Shown here in pieces: positions 8,265-17,306 of a stretch of 64,000 nt of DNA. The position numbers were made by a program, and so were the translations under genes. The stretch is from Kribbella soli (GTDB taxonomy: Bacteria; Actinomycetota; Actinomycetes; Propionibacteriales; Kribbellaceae). How positions within the stretch are numbered: position 1 is the stretch's first letter; each line of letters starts with the position of its first letter. The stretch covers positions 1,178,001-1,242,000 of the forward strand of contig NZ_SJJZ01000001.1 of the NCBI RefSeq assembly GCF_004331345.1. Direction: 5' to 3'. Under the pieces are notes generated by a model, which made no database searches, was not told the DNA's origin, and saw only the letters and a list, made by a program, of their open reading frames with translations.

Positions 8265-9185
8265 GTGCCCACTCACCAAGACGCGCCGCAAGCAGATCGG
8301 CAGCCGTCCGGCCGTCCGGCTGCATCGCGCCGGGTGGCAAAGCACCGCTCCTCCGGCCGCAACGCGACCCGCCGTACCCAGCTGATCGGCCTGACCGCTG
8401 CATTGGCCGCGGCGGCCGGGACCACGACCGTCGGACTCAGCTCGTCCGCGACCGGTCCGGCCAACGCATCCGGAAGCACCGGCCTGAACCCCTCACAGGC
8501 CGAGGCTCTGACCGCCGCCCGGATCGACCGGCGCGACCTCGGGTCCCGGGACGCGTCCCGGATCGACCTGTCGCTCGCGGCGACCCGGAAGGCAGCGGCC
8601 GAGACCGCCGCGAAGCAGCGGGCCGCACGCTTGGCCGCGAACGCGACGCTGACGCAGCGCCGGTCGCTCGCCCTGGCCGCCGCCAAGGCAGCCGCGGCGA
8701 AGAAGGCCGCAGCGAACGCCAAGGCTCTCGCCGCCGCGAAGGAGGAAGCCCTCGCGAAGGCTGCAGCGATCAAGGCAGCCGCTGCCCCGGACATCGTGCT
8801 GCCGACCACCGGCTACCACCTGACCGCCCGCTTCAACCAGGCCGGCGGCCGCTGGGCGCACAACCACACCGGTCTCGACTTCGCGGCCCCGATGGGTACG
8901 CCGGTCCGCTCGGTGATGGCCGGTGAGGTCATCCAGGCCGACTTCGAAGGCGCCTACGGCCGCCAGGTGAAGGTGCGGCATTCCGACGGCACCGTCACGT
9001 CGTACAGCCACATGTCCGAGTTCGACGTCTCCGTCGGCGACTCGGTCGAGGCCGGCACGATGGTCGGCCGGATCGGCATGACCGGCAACACCACCGGCCC
9101 GCACGTGCACTTCGAGGTCCTCCCCGGCGGCGGCTCCCCGATCGACCCGGAGCCCTGGCTCCGCAAGCACGGCCTCAACCCGTAG
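8265..9185 (+). CDS. Secreted or anchored M23-family peptidoglycan endopeptidase
   Basis: This protein has 306 residues from GTG 8265, chosen for GGAAGG six bases upstream; an in-frame ATG at 8097 would add an improbable leader. There is a basic N-terminus, one hydrophobic segment (LIGLTAALAAAAGTTTVGL, about residues 40-60), then a long Ala/Lys-rich, probably helical region (about 95-180), and a C-terminal LytM/M23 domain. Zinc ligands are visible in HNHTGLDF (H and D) and in GPHVHFEV (second H of HxH). The family cleaves peptide cross-bridges in the cell wall. The helical spacer resembles those of other actinobacterial M23 enzymes. Confidence 0.9.
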   Translation: MPTHQDAPQADRQPSGRPAASRRVAKHRSSGRNATRRTQLIGLTAALAAAAGTTTVGLSSSATGPANASGSTGLNPSQAEALTAARIDRRDLGSRDASRIDLSLAATRKAAAETAAKQRAARLAANATLTQRRSLALAAAKAAAAKKAAANAKALAAAKEEALAKAAAIKAAAAPDIVLPTTGYHLTARFNQAGGRWAHNHTGLDFAAPMGTPVRSVMAGEVIQADFEGAYGRQVKVRHSDGTVTSYSHMSEFDVSVGDSVEAGTMVGRIGMTGNTTGPHVHFEVLPGGGSPIDPEPWLRKHGLNP

Positions 9186-9227
9186 ATCCGCTAGCGTTCC
9201 CCCACACACTTCCAAGAGGGGGAACTC

Positions 9228-9914
9228 TTGAAGCTCTACAAGCCTGCCCTGGCCGCTGCCCTCCTGGCGTCAGGTCTGGTCACCACGCAACCCGCCCAAG
9301 CCACCACTCAGCAAGCCACCGCGACGTGCTCTTTCAAGGTGCCGCCGAAGCTTGCAATGACGGCGGCCTACACGCACTACGCAGTGCCGCTTGGCGCCGA
9401 CTGCCCGTCGACCATGTACGGAGCTCGCTGGACCGCGACCTGGAAGAACGGTTTCAGCGAGACCGTCGACTGCCGCCAGGGCTCATGCCCCGGGGTCTCG
9501 TTGCAGACGAAGTATGTCCCGGTCGGCAAGGTCACCTGGGTGGGCGCTCCCGAAGGCGGAGTCGACCAGAACAATCAGAAGGTCGCGACCCTGCTGCCGG
9601 CCTACACGGAGGTCAGGCTCGGCTCGTCGGCGAGCGTGAACGCCGGACGGAAGGGGACGAGGACCGCGTTCCTGACGACCGTCTGGTACTTCAACCCGAC
9701 GACGAACACCTATGCGCGTTGGGCCGGTCGCAAGCTCCTCCTGCAGTACCAGGAGATCGGCACGACGACCTGGAAGGGTCTCGCCTACGTCACCACGAAC
9801 GTCAGCGGGCAGGCGTCGTATACCTACTACCCCGGCCGGACCCGCAGATATCGCGTGTACGTGCCGGCCTCGACGTCCGTCTGGGACTTCTACACACCAA
9901 GCATCAGCCGCTAG
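9228..9914 (+). CDS. Secreted protein of unknown function
   Basis: The start is TTG 9228, supported by AGAGGGGG six bases upstream; the ORF encodes 228 residues. A signal peptide is evident (MKLYKPALAAALLASGLVTTQPAQATT, cleavage after AQA). The mature part has four cysteines or so and is rich in Tyr, Thr and Trp, with alternating beta-type segments (TWKGLAYVTTNVSGQASYTYYPG), suggesting an all-beta extracellular fold. I do not recognise the family. It ends in a CTAG shared with the stop of the convergent acetyltransferase gene. Confidence 0.75.
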   Translation: MKLYKPALAAALLASGLVTTQPAQATTQQATATCSFKVPPKLAMTAAYTHYAVPLGADCPSTMYGARWTATWKNGFSETVDCRQGSCPGVSLQTKYVPVGKVTWVGAPEGGVDQNNQKVATLLPAYTEVRLGSSASVNAGRKGTRTAFLTTVWYFNPTTNTYARWAGRKLLLQYQEIGTTTWKGLAYVTTNVSGQASYTYYPGRTRRYRVYVPASTSVWDFYTPSISR

Positions 9915-10420
9915 AGCATCTTGGCCATGTCGAGGGCGGCTATGTAGTCGCCCTCGATGAGGAACTCGTTGGGGTGGGTGCCTTCCAGCTCGTAGCCGTG
10001 GCGTTCGTACAGGCGGCGGGCGGCCGTGTTGGTGCTGTGGACGTGCAGGCTGATCTTCCGCGCGCCGCGGAGGCGGCCTTCGGCGGTGGCTGCGTCCAGG
10101 AGAGCGGAGGCGACGCCCAGACGGCGCGCTTCGTGGGCGACCGCGAGGCCGTTGATCGTCAGTACGCCGGAGCCCTCGGGGAACGGGTACTTGTCCTGCA
10201 GGCGCAAGTACCCCACCACGACGCCCTCGTGCTCCGCCACCAGATGCGCCTCCGGCCCGCTCCGGCTGAAGAACGTGTCCTGCAGGGTGTCCTGGTACGA
10301 CGGGAATCCCGACGTCGCGTCCCACGCGCTCCGCTCGATCGCGAGCAACGCCGCGTCGTCCTCCTCGACGGCACGTCGTACCGTCACCTGCTGGTCGCCT
10401 GATCGGCGGTCGTCACTCAC
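9911..10420 (-). CDS. GNAT family N-acetyltransferase (RimI-like)
   Basis: I choose GTG 10420 (169 residues) because GAGGA lies about 8 bases upstream; GTG or ATG codons ten residues earlier are possible. The acetyl-CoA loop is in VAHEARRLGVASALLDAATAEGRLRG, followed by ISLHVHSTNTAARRLYERHGYELEGTHP, a textbook GNAT C-terminal half. The substrate (protein N-terminus or small amine) cannot be told. The gene stands alone. Confidence 0.85.
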   Translation of the reverse strand: MSDDRRSGDQQVTVRRAVEEDDAALLAIERSAWDATSGFPSYQDTLQDTFFSRSGPEAHLVAEHEGVVVGYLRLQDKYPFPEGSGVLTINGLAVAHEARRLGVASALLDAATAEGRLRGARKISLHVHSTNTAARRLYERHGYELEGTHPNEFLIEGDYIAALDMAKML

Positions 10421-10541
10421 CGCACCATCCTCGCCCGCCGTGCGGGCCACCTGCCTGCGGGGTCAGGTTCCGGGGACGGTATCGAAAACGTATCGGAAAT
10501 CGCAGACGCTGCTGCAACATCGCCTTGGATGAACTGTCGGC

Positions 10542-11153
10542 ATGCTGACCAATCACCTGAGGCGCGACCGTCGGCCCGCCGTACCCGGCCGCCTGGCGAT
10601 CGTTGCCGCCGTCATCAGTCTGGCGCTGACCTCGTGTACAGCGGTTTCCGCGCAGGACTCGGCACCGTCCAGCACCGGATCCGACCGGTCATCGAAGTCC
10701 GGCTCGACCCGGAGCGGACCGCCCGGCGCGGCGGACGGCGTACTGCCGGACCACACGTCGGCGTACAACACCAGCCTGCCCGGGGTCACGAAGCTCGATC
10801 CCGCCCTCCGCGAGGCCGTCCAGAAGGCCGAGACCGGGATGAAGGCGGACGGGATCAAGATGCAGGTGACGACGGGCTGGCGCAGCAAGAAGTACCAGGA
10901 AGAGCTGATGGAGAAGGCGATCCGCAAGTACGGCAGCAAGAAGAAGGCCAAGGAGTACGTCGCCGACCCGGACGAATCGCACCACGTCACGGGCAACGCC
11001 GTCGACATCGGCCCCACCGACGCCGACTACTGGCTGATCCGCCACGGCAGCCGCTACGGCCTCTGCCAAACCCTCTCCAACGAGATCTGGCACTTCGAAC
11101 TGGTCACCACCCCGGGCGGAACCTGCCCACCCATGACCGACCCGAGAGGTTAG
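10542..11153 (+). CDS. VanY-family D-alanyl-D-alanine carboxypeptidase, lipoprotein
   Basis: The protein has 203 residues. A lipobox (LTSC, about residue 32) follows a hydrophobic stretch, so the enzyme is probably membrane-anchored outside. Residues 55-75 are a low-complexity linker. The catalytic domain carries the zinc motifs SHHVTGNAVDIG and EIWHFE and the preceding VTTGWRSKKYQEEL. It trims the terminal D-Ala of peptidoglycan stems or serves wall turnover; its isolated position gives no hint of vancomycin resistance. Confidence 0.88.
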   Translation: MLTNHLRRDRRPAVPGRLAIVAAVISLALTSCTAVSAQDSAPSSTGSDRSSKSGSTRSGPPGAADGVLPDHTSAYNTSLPGVTKLDPALREAVQKAETGMKADGIKMQVTTGWRSKKYQEELMEKAIRKYGSKKKAKEYVADPDESHHVTGNAVDIGPTDADYWLIRHGSRYGLCQTLSNEIWHFELVTTPGGTCPPMTDPRG

Positions 11154-12541
11154 AGGTTGGCGACGACGGTTTTGGCCAGCGGAAGGATGTCAGGACCACG
11201 GACCGGGCCATGGGTGAGCGTCAGAGTGAGCAGGGTCTTGTCGGTCGGCGCCACGCGGATGGTGGTGTAGGTGGGCTTGTCGGTGCGGTCGGCAGGACGA
11301 TCGGCCAGCGTGAAGCTGGTCGGAGATCCGTTGAGCGCCTGACGCGAGTTGGTGAGGGTGAGTTCGACCCTCAGTTCCAGGACGTGGGTCGGTTCGACGA
11401 AGGTGCACGGGATCGGACCTTCGCGGGTGCCGACGTACACGGGACGGAAAGTCGTTCCGACGTGTTTCCCGACGGCGGCGACTGCGAGGGCGCAGTTGAC
11501 GTGCGGATCGGCCGCTGCCTGGCGGGCGATCTCGTCCGCGCCCTTGGGGAGGTCAACCGGGTGGTACGGCTCGCAGTCGCGCGGGTGCCGGAGGTCGTCG
11601 CAACCGCCCGGGTACGGCGAGTCGGGCTGGTCGGCGCGCAGCGTGAGAGCACCGCTGATGACCGGGGCGCTGGGTGCTGGACTGTTCATGACCGTGGCGG
11701 TCGTGGTCGCCAAGGCAGTGGCGCGGTCGCAGGTGGCAGCGTGCACCTTGCCGGTCAGCCTCATGGCAGGGTTGCCGCCCGGCCCGACCGGACCTTGCTC
11801 CCAGAAGACCTCACAATCGTCGTCGTAAGAGCGAAGTCTCGCCGGCTTTCCGGCGATCCGGAACGGATCTTTCCCGTCCGGAGGCACGCTGTAATCCAGA
11901 CTCAGCCGCTCGTCGGTGGTCTTCGCCGCGCAGACGCCGAAGCTCCTTCGCTCCAGTTCGCTCCCGCCGCCGAGCGCCCGCGACAACGCCGAGCAGGCGT
12001 CCCACCGTGCAGCCGGCTGGAGTCGTGGGCCGGCGAGGACGGGGACGGCCGCAGTCCCCGAGGCGCGGGCGACCGCACACGCGTCCGCGGACGCGCGCTT
12101 GTCGGTCACACCGATCACCACTGCTTGGGTGAAGCTCACCGGGAGCACGAGCGCGCAATGATTCCGGTCCGTCGGCGACAGATATCCGTGCACACCGGCA
12201 ATGGCGACGGGTTGCTGGCTGAAGCGAGTCTGGTGCGTGCTGGTCTCGCCGAGGTCGGCGAAGACCGACAGTTCATCGTTCGAGCGGGCGCACATGGACA
12301 GCGAGTTCAGCGGTTCCAGTGTTGTCGCCGGCAGGGACGCGACCGCTGGGAGGAGATCGCACGGGTTGAGCCGGTTGAGCGTGTTGACGACCGCGGCCTG
12401 GTCACGGTCGGGATTCTGGGGCACCGCCGGATGTGTTGCCTTCGGCAAGGGGCTCGCGCCGCCCGAACCCTGCTCCGCACCGCAGGAGATGGAGGCCAGT
12501 AGTAGCCCGCAGAGCGAAACCGTCGCCAGCGCTCGTTTCAT
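11150..12541 (-). CDS. Cysteine-rich lipoprotein of unknown function (DUF3558-like)
   Basis: This 463-residue protein starts at ATG 12541 (a GTG precedes it directly). The signal ends in ASISC, a good lipobox. After a Pro-rich spacer comes NPCDLLPA, and PCD-type motifs with paired cysteines recur (SMCARS, ACAVARASG, DACSALSRALG, GGCDDLRHPRDCEP), reminiscent of two tandem DUF3558-type modules of actinobacterial lipoproteins. The function is unknown. Its stop overlaps that of the VanY gene by 4 bases. Confidence 0.7.
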   Translation of the reverse strand: MKRALATVSLCGLLLASISCGAEQGSGGASPLPKATHPAVPQNPDRDQAAVVNTLNRLNPCDLLPAVASLPATTLEPLNSLSMCARSNDELSVFADLGETSTHQTRFSQQPVAIAGVHGYLSPTDRNHCALVLPVSFTQAVVIGVTDKRASADACAVARASGTAAVPVLAGPRLQPAARWDACSALSRALGGGSELERRSFGVCAAKTTDERLSLDYSVPPDGKDPFRIAGKPARLRSYDDDCEVFWEQGPVGPGGNPAMRLTGKVHAATCDRATALATTTATVMNSPAPSAPVISGALTLRADQPDSPYPGGCDDLRHPRDCEPYHPVDLPKGADEIARQAAADPHVNCALAVAAVGKHVGTTFRPVYVGTREGPIPCTFVEPTHVLELRVELTLTNSRQALNGSPTSFTLADRPADRTDKPTYTTIRVAPTDKTLLTLTLTHGPVRGPDILPLAKTVVANL

Positions 12542-12587
12542 CACCCGGCAAAGGCTAGGTCCCTACCGGCTCACCGGCCTGGACCAC

Positions 12588-13109
12588 TCAGACCGGTTCT
12601 TCGGGGGGATCGGGGAGTTTGGCGAGGGGGCGTTGGGACCAGGCGACATCGTGCCAGGCGTCGAGTTTCCAGCCGATGTTGCGGTAGGTGCCGATCGGGT
12701 CGAAGCCGAGGGATTTGTGCAGCGCTTCGCTGGCGGGGTTGGGCAGCGTCACGCCGGCGACGGCGGTGCGGAAACCGCGTTCGGACAGGCGGTCGAACAG
12801 GGCGTTGTAGAGCGTTCGGCCGGCGCCGGTGCGATGGTGGCTGGGGGCAACATAGACACTGACCTCACAGGACCAGCGGTACGCCGGGCGCGGCTTCATC
12901 GGGCCGCCGTACGCGTATCCGACGACCTGGTCGTCGTCCTCGAGAACCAGCCACGCATGGGTGGACTGGGCCTTGGTGATCCGCTCGGCCATCTCGTCGG
13001 CCGTCGGCGGATCGAGCTCGAACGTGATCGCAGTACCGGCGACATAGGGCGCGTAGATCGCCACACAGGCTTCGGCGTCCGCAGCCGAAGCGTCTCTGAC
13101 CTGAACCAT
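12588..13109 (-). CDS. GNAT acetyltransferase, phosphinothricin acetyltransferase-like
   Basis: The 173 residues match the Pat/Bar-type GNAT pattern from start to end: MVQVRDASAADAEACVAIYAPYV, TAITFELDPPT, SVYVAPSHHRTGAGRTLYNALFDRL (acetyl-CoA loop) and NPASEALHKSLGFDPIGTYRNIGWK. Family members acetylate phosphinothricin, methionine sulfoximine or related amino acids. It is divergent from the XRE-cupin regulator, with only 42 bases between the starts, so one operator could control both. Confidence 0.88.
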   Translation of the reverse strand: MVQVRDASAADAEACVAIYAPYVAGTAITFELDPPTADEMAERITKAQSTHAWLVLEDDDQVVGYAYGGPMKPRPAYRWSCEVSVYVAPSHHRTGAGRTLYNALFDRLSERGFRTAVAGVTLPNPASEALHKSLGFDPIGTYRNIGWKLDAWHDVAWSQRPLAKLPDPPEEPV

Positions 13110-13151
13110 GACACGATAGTAGCCACAACTGCCGCTATAGTGGCAAGCGTG
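13110..13151. promoter_or_regulatory. Short divergent promoter region with repeated ATAGT-GCCA boxes
   Basis: The 42-base gap contains two similar direct boxes (ATAGTAGCCA and ATAGTGGCA). TATAGT at 13135-13140 ends eleven bases before ATG 13152, which would suit a very short leader for the regulator gene. This is pattern only. Confidence 0.3.
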
Positions 13152-13712
13152 ATGGATGATCTGTCTCGATCCTTGGCCGCGACCGTGCAGCAGGCGCGGG
13201 TTGCGCAGGACCTGTCCGTGAACGCTCTCGCCGAGCGGTCGGGGGTTTCGCGCGCGATGATCGGGAAGATCGAGCGGGGCGAGGCGCAGCCCACCGCCGT
13301 ACTGCTGGGGAAGCTGTCCGGTGCGCTCGGCATGACGTTGTCCGAGCTGGTCGCCCGTGCGGAGAACACGGGCGAGTTGCTCCGTCGAGCGGACGACCAG
13401 CCGGTCTGGACCGATCCGGTCACCGGGTACCGCCGGCGCGCGGTGTCCCCGGTGACCGACGGGCCACTGGAACTGGTGGAGGTGGAGCTACCTCCGGGAG
13501 CATCGGTCTCATACCCGGCCGACGCCTACATCTTCAAGTATCAGCAGTTGTGGATCCTCGACGGACGCCTGCGCTTTCACGAAGGGTCACAGGTCCACGA
13601 ACTGCACGCCGGCGACTGCCTGCAACTCGGCCCACCGCTACCGACGACCTTCCACAATCCGGGTACGTCGGCGTGCCGCTACCTTGTCGCGCTGGTCAAG
13701 GGGCGCGGCTGA
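13152..13712 (+). CDS. XRE-family regulator with C-terminal cupin
   Basis: This protein has 186 residues from ATG 13152; a GTG directly before it is an alternative. Residues 5-65 form the helix-turn-helix (QDLSVNALAERSGVSRAMIGKIERGEAQPTAVLLGKLSGAL), and residues about 105-185 a small cupin (ELPPGASVSYPADAY, WILDGRLRFHEGSQVHELHAGDCLQLGP). This layout is common in actinobacterial regulators that sense a small ligand through the cupin and often control an adjacent transporter or acetyltransferase, here perhaps the divergent Pat-like gene. The last 34 bases overlap the convergent monooxygenase gene. Confidence 0.88.
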   Translation: MDDLSRSLAATVQQARVAQDLSVNALAERSGVSRAMIGKIERGEAQPTAVLLGKLSGALGMTLSELVARAENTGELLRRADDQPVWTDPVTGYRRRAVSPVTDGPLELVEVELPPGASVSYPADAYIFKYQQLWILDGRLRFHEGSQVHELHAGDCLQLGPPLPTTFHNPGTSACRYLVALVKGRG

Positions 13713-15190
13713 AACCACTGCGCCACGGCGTCACGCAGACCTTCCCGTTCCGCGGCTCCGTCCTCCTCGGCGGCCCAGGCGACGTAGCCGTCCGGCCTGA
13801 TCAGCAAGGCGATCGGAGTCTCACCCCGGCCGGTGACCACCTCGATGGGATCCGACACGAGGTCGGCGAACGAGGCGTCAGGCGTGAGGTCGACGAGGAG
13901 TGGGCGGGCGGACCGCATCAGCTCAGCCAGCCGCACCGAGCCGATCGTCAGATCCGGCGCCCATCGGCCTACCAGGGGGTTCGAACCTTCGTGGTACTTG
14001 ATGTCCGCGCCGGAAATCAGTTCCGCAATTCGCTGCACGTTCCGCGGATCGGTCAGAAACTCTCCGAACAGTTTCCGCAACGCCGTCACGTCGGCGCCCG
14101 GCGCGATCAATGCGGACTGCGACTGGGTCTGCATCACGACCCGCTCCCCCACCGGCCGACGCTCGGACTCGTACGTGTCGAGCAGTCCCGCCGGCGCCCG
14201 GCCCTGCACCTCGGCCGCCAGTTTCCACCCGAGATTGACCGCATCCTGCAGCCCGAGGTTCAGTCCCGGCCCGCCGATCGCGGAGTGCACATGCGCGGCG
14301 TCGCCGACCAGCAACACCCGTCCGGAACGGAAACTCGACGCCAGCCGGCTGTTTCCCCCGACCACCCGCCGGAGCTGCCGGACCCCCTCACCCGTTGGCT
14401 CGACCAACGGCAGATGGACGCCGAGCACCCGGTCGGCGCTCTCCTGCAACTCCTGGAAGCTCATCTCGACGTCCGGCGGCGTGTCCCACTCTCCCGTGCT
14501 GATCGCGGGCAGCCGATTCGGAAACGGCGCCCAGACGAACATTCCACGTTCCGTCCGCTGGTGCAGGAACGGCGGCACGACGCCGTACCCCGGGATCTTC
14601 AGCAGCCCGTCCTCGAGGTACTCGGGCGGCACCGCGGCGCTTCCGGTCCGGGACACCATCGAGTCGTTGGTGACGCCGGGAAAGTCGATTCCGGCCAGTT
14701 TCCGCGTCTGGCTGCGCCCGCCGTCGGCCCCGACCAGATAGCCGGCCCGCAGTTGGTACTCCCCGTCCGGCCCGGCCAGAGACACCGTGACGCCGTCCGC
14801 GTCCTGCGTGAACCCGGTCAGCTCATGACCACGCCGGATCTCGACGCCGAGTTCCAGTGCCCGCTCCTGCAGCACCTCTTCGATGCGTACCTGCGGAACC
14901 TGCAGCAGATAGACGGGATTCTCCTCGAGTACGTGGAGCGGCAACGGCATCGCGCCGAACACGAATCCAGGAGCCGGCTGCGGCGGACCCGGCGTACCGC
15001 TCAACCGCTCGTACAGTCCGCGCCGGTCGAGCATTCTGATGACCTGGCCGACCAGGCCGTTGGCGCGCGGCACCGTGCTGCGCTCCGGGAGTTTCTCCAG
15101 CACGATCGGCCGGACTCCGGCCAAGCGGAGTTCACTGGCGAGCATGAGGCCGTTCGGTCCGGCCCCGGCGATGACAACTTCTGCGTCCAT
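13679..15190 (-). CDS. FAD-dependent aromatic monooxygenase (PheA/TfdB family)
   Basis: A 503-residue class A flavoprotein monooxygenase. Seen: the FAD loop IAGAGPNGLMLASELRLAG, the DG-type motif LVGADGGRSQTRKL, and the second FAD motif LLVGDAAHVHSAIGGPGLNLGLQDAVNLGWKLA. A thioredoxin-like C-terminal part follows. Relatives hydroxylate phenols, polyketides or rifamycins, so it could inactivate an antibiotic. The TetR gene next to it (78 bases away, same strand) may control it. Confidence 0.88.
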   Translation of the reverse strand: MDAEVVIAGAGPNGLMLASELRLAGVRPIVLEKLPERSTVPRANGLVGQVIRMLDRRGLYERLSGTPGPPQPAPGFVFGAMPLPLHVLEENPVYLLQVPQVRIEEVLQERALELGVEIRRGHELTGFTQDADGVTVSLAGPDGEYQLRAGYLVGADGGRSQTRKLAGIDFPGVTNDSMVSRTGSAAVPPEYLEDGLLKIPGYGVVPPFLHQRTERGMFVWAPFPNRLPAISTGEWDTPPDVEMSFQELQESADRVLGVHLPLVEPTGEGVRQLRRVVGGNSRLASSFRSGRVLLVGDAAHVHSAIGGPGLNLGLQDAVNLGWKLAAEVQGRAPAGLLDTYESERRPVGERVVMQTQSQSALIAPGADVTALRKLFGEFLTDPRNVQRIAELISGADIKYHEGSNPLVGRWAPDLTIGSVRLAELMRSARPLLVDLTPDASFADLVSDPIEVVTGRGETPIALLIRPDGYVAWAAEEDGAAEREGLRDAVAQWFQPRPLTSATR

Positions 15191-15268
15191 GACGTTCCTC
15201 CACTTAGGCGTGACTGACCGCCCCGGCGACTCACCGGGGTCGAGTAGCTCTGTTGGTTGTCCGGGCTG

Positions 15269-15877
15269 TTATTCGGGGACGGGCAGGCCGGCTTCGACCT
15301 GGTCGAGCGCCGACGACAGCAGGTCGGCGATCGAGCGCGGCGGATCGGCCCGCAGCCACTCCGCCGTCACGACCGCGCGGGTCGCGCCGATCACCTCGGC
15401 GACCAGCCGCGGATACATCCCCGAGGTCCCGGTCCGGTCGGCGACCGCGGCCGCCAGTTCCTCACCGACGCGGGCGTAGGCGCGCGCGACCGCGCCCTGG
15501 AGTGCCGGCTCGCTCATCATCAACCGGATTCCGGTGAGCCATTGCTCGTCCGGTGGCCGCCGGCTGCCATGGCCTTCCTCGCCGAGGGCGAAGTGCTTCT
15601 CGATCGCCGCCCGGACCGCGACCCACAACGGCTCGTCGGCCGGCCGCGCCCGGAGCTCCTCGGCGATCCGCAGGCTGCGATCCACCTCGCGCGCGGCGAT
15701 CGCATCGGCCTTGCTGTCGAAGTAGTTGCGGAACGTCCGCAGCGAGACACCGGCCTCGGCGGCGATGTCCTCGATCCGCACGTTGCCGTACCCGCGCTCG
15801 ACGGCGAGCCGGACCGCCGCCCAGCTCAACGCGATCCGCGTCTCCTGCTTCTTCCGCTCCCGCAATCCGTCGGCCAT
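15269..15877 (-). CDS. TetR-family transcriptional regulator
   Basis: The 202 residues start at ATG 15877. The N-terminal helix-turn-helix reads RIEDIAAEAGVSLRTFRNYFDSKADAI (about residues 32-58), typical of the family; the C-terminal ligand domain resembles the MftR/TetR_C group. An inverted repeat lies 20-51 bases upstream of its start. It is followed by the FAD monooxygenase gene, a usual target arrangement. Confidence 0.9.
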   Translation of the reverse strand: MADGLRERKKQETRIALSWAAVRLAVERGYGNVRIEDIAAEAGVSLRTFRNYFDSKADAIAAREVDRSLRIAEELRARPADEPLWVAVRAAIEKHFALGEEGHGSRRPPDEQWLTGIRLMMSEPALQGAVARAYARVGEELAAAVADRTGTSGMYPRLVAEVIGATRAVVTAEWLRADPPRSIADLLSSALDQVEAGLPVPE

Positions 15878-15896
15878 GTCTCGACCGTAACAGAAG

Positions 15897-15928
15897 TTGC
15901 CTAAAGAGCAAAGATGCCTTTTAGGCAA
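15897..15928. promoter_or_regulatory. Inverted repeat upstream of tetR (probable operator)
   Basis: TTGCCTAAA at 15897-15905 is mirrored by TTTAGGCAA at 15920-15928, nine paired bases in an AT-rich patch. The arms are 14 bases apart, so they may be two half-sites on successive turns or two separate boxes. The placement directly before the tetR ATG suggests autoregulation. Confidence 0.6.
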
Positions 15929-16097
15929 TTTCTTCCGACCTGGCAGAACTGAGAGTCGGACCATGGTTGGGTTAGCCCATGACGGTGTTGAATGCCGCGC
16001 TGCCGCGCGGCGGGTCATGGGGCTCTAACTCCCGACCTTCCCTCGTCGCTCCGGTCGCTTCGCTCCCTCCGCTCCTCAGTCCAGGCCGGGAGGCCCC

Positions 16098-17306
16098 ATG
16101 ACCGTGTCCCCGCTGGTGTGGGTGCTGACGCTGCTGGCGATCGTCGGCCTGCTGCTGTTCGACTACTTCTTCCATGTGCGATCGGCCCACGTCCCGACCC
16201 TTCGCGAGGCCGCCGTCTGGTCCGCGCTGTACGTCGGGATCGCGGTGCTGTTCGGACTCGGAACACTCGTCCTCGGCGGCGGCGACATGGGCTCGGAGTA
16301 CTTCGCCGGGTACATCACGGAGAAGGCGCTGTCGGTCGACAACCTGTTCGTGTTCCTGATCATCATGACCGGCTTCCGGGTGCCCAGGGAGAACCAGCAG
16401 AAGGTCCTGCTGGTCGGGATCGTGGTCAGCCTGATCGCCCGGGCCGGGTTCATCTTCATCGGCTCCGCGTTGCTGAACACGTTTTCCTGGGTGTTCTACC
16501 TGTTCGGGATCGCGCTCCTGCTGACCGCCGGAAACATGCTCAAGCCGGAGACCGAGGAGTCACACCAGGCGCAGAACCTGGTCGTCCGGCTGAGCCGCCG
16601 GCTGTTCCGGACCTCGGAGGAGTACGACTCGGACCGGCTGACAACGGTCGTCGACGGGCACCGGATGCTCACGCCGATGCTGCTGGTGATGGTCGCGATC
16701 GGCGCCACCGACCTGATGTTCGCGCTCGACTCGATCCCGGCGATCTTCGGCCTCACGCAGAACGTGTTCGTCGTGTTCACCGCGACCGCGTTCAGCCTGC
16801 TCGGCCTGCGGCAACTGTTCTTCCTGCTCGACGGGCTGCTGGACCGGCTGATCTACCTGTCCTTCGGGCTCGCCGCGATCCTCGCGTTCATCGGCGCCAA
16901 GCTGATCCTGCACGCGCTGCACGAGAACAACCTGCCGTTCGTGAACGGTGGCGACCACGTCGAGGTGGTGGAGATCAGCACCGGTCTGTCCCTGGTCGTG
17001 ATCCTGGCCGTGCTGGTGATCACGATCTTCGCGTCCCTGTTCAGCACCCGGGGGCGGACGCAGACCGCGATGGCCCACATCCGCCGCGACGCGACGGCGT
17101 ACCTCGATCCGGAGTACACCGAGGACCCGGCGGAGCGGGAGCGGGTGTTCCAGCGGTTGCTGCGGGCCCGCGACCACATCACCGAACTCGGCCCGAAGGC
17201 CAAGCAGCAGGTGTGGAACGAGGAGGATCTGATGGCCCTGTGCCGCGAGGTCGGCGAGGCGCACGCCGCCGCCCACGCCGACCACGAGATCCGCCCTAGC
17301 CTTTGA
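16098..17306 (+). CDS. TerC/Alx-family integral membrane protein
   Basis: This protein has 402 residues and nine or so hydrophobic segments. The family signatures are EYFAGYITEKALSVDNLFVFLIIM and ATDLMFALDSIPAIFGLTQNVFVVFTATAFSLLGLRQL, with the acidic residues thought to bind metal. Members export manganese or support tellurite resistance. A long cytoplasmic C-terminus (from about residue 330) is unusual and hydrophilic. GAGGCCCC precedes the ATG. The 220-base upstream gap contains only a low-complexity CGCTCC-rich stretch; I do not see a manganese riboswitch in it. Confidence 0.9.
   Translation: MTVSPLVWVLTLLAIVGLLLFDYFFHVRSAHVPTLREAAVWSALYVGIAVLFGLGTLVLGGGDMGSEYFAGYITEKALSVDNLFVFLIIMTGFRVPRENQQKVLLVGIVVSLIARAGFIFIGSALLNTFSWVFYLFGIALLLTAGNMLKPETEESHQAQNLVVRLSRRLFRTSEEYDSDRLTTVVDGHRMLTPMLLVMVAIGATDLMFALDSIPAIFGLTQNVFVVFTATAFSLLGLRQLFFLLDGLLDRLIYLSFGLAAILAFIGAKLILHALHENNLPFVNGGDHVEVVEISTGLSLVVILAVLVITIFASLFSTRGRTQTAMAHIRRDATAYLDPEYTEDPAERERVFQRLLRARDHITELGPKAKQQVWNEEDLMALCREVGEAHAAAHADHEIRPSL

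Noticed and set aside
10529..12502. Plus-strand open frame of 657 codons over the lipoprotein gene
   Set aside because: It overlaps the VanY gene and the lipoprotein gene, has no domain and an Arg-rich shadow composition.
15960..16097. Manganese (yybP-ykoY) riboswitch upstream of terC
   Set aside because: The position would fit, but the conserved GGGGAGUAG-type and internal-loop elements are not visible; the stretch is mostly CGCTCC-rich low complexity.
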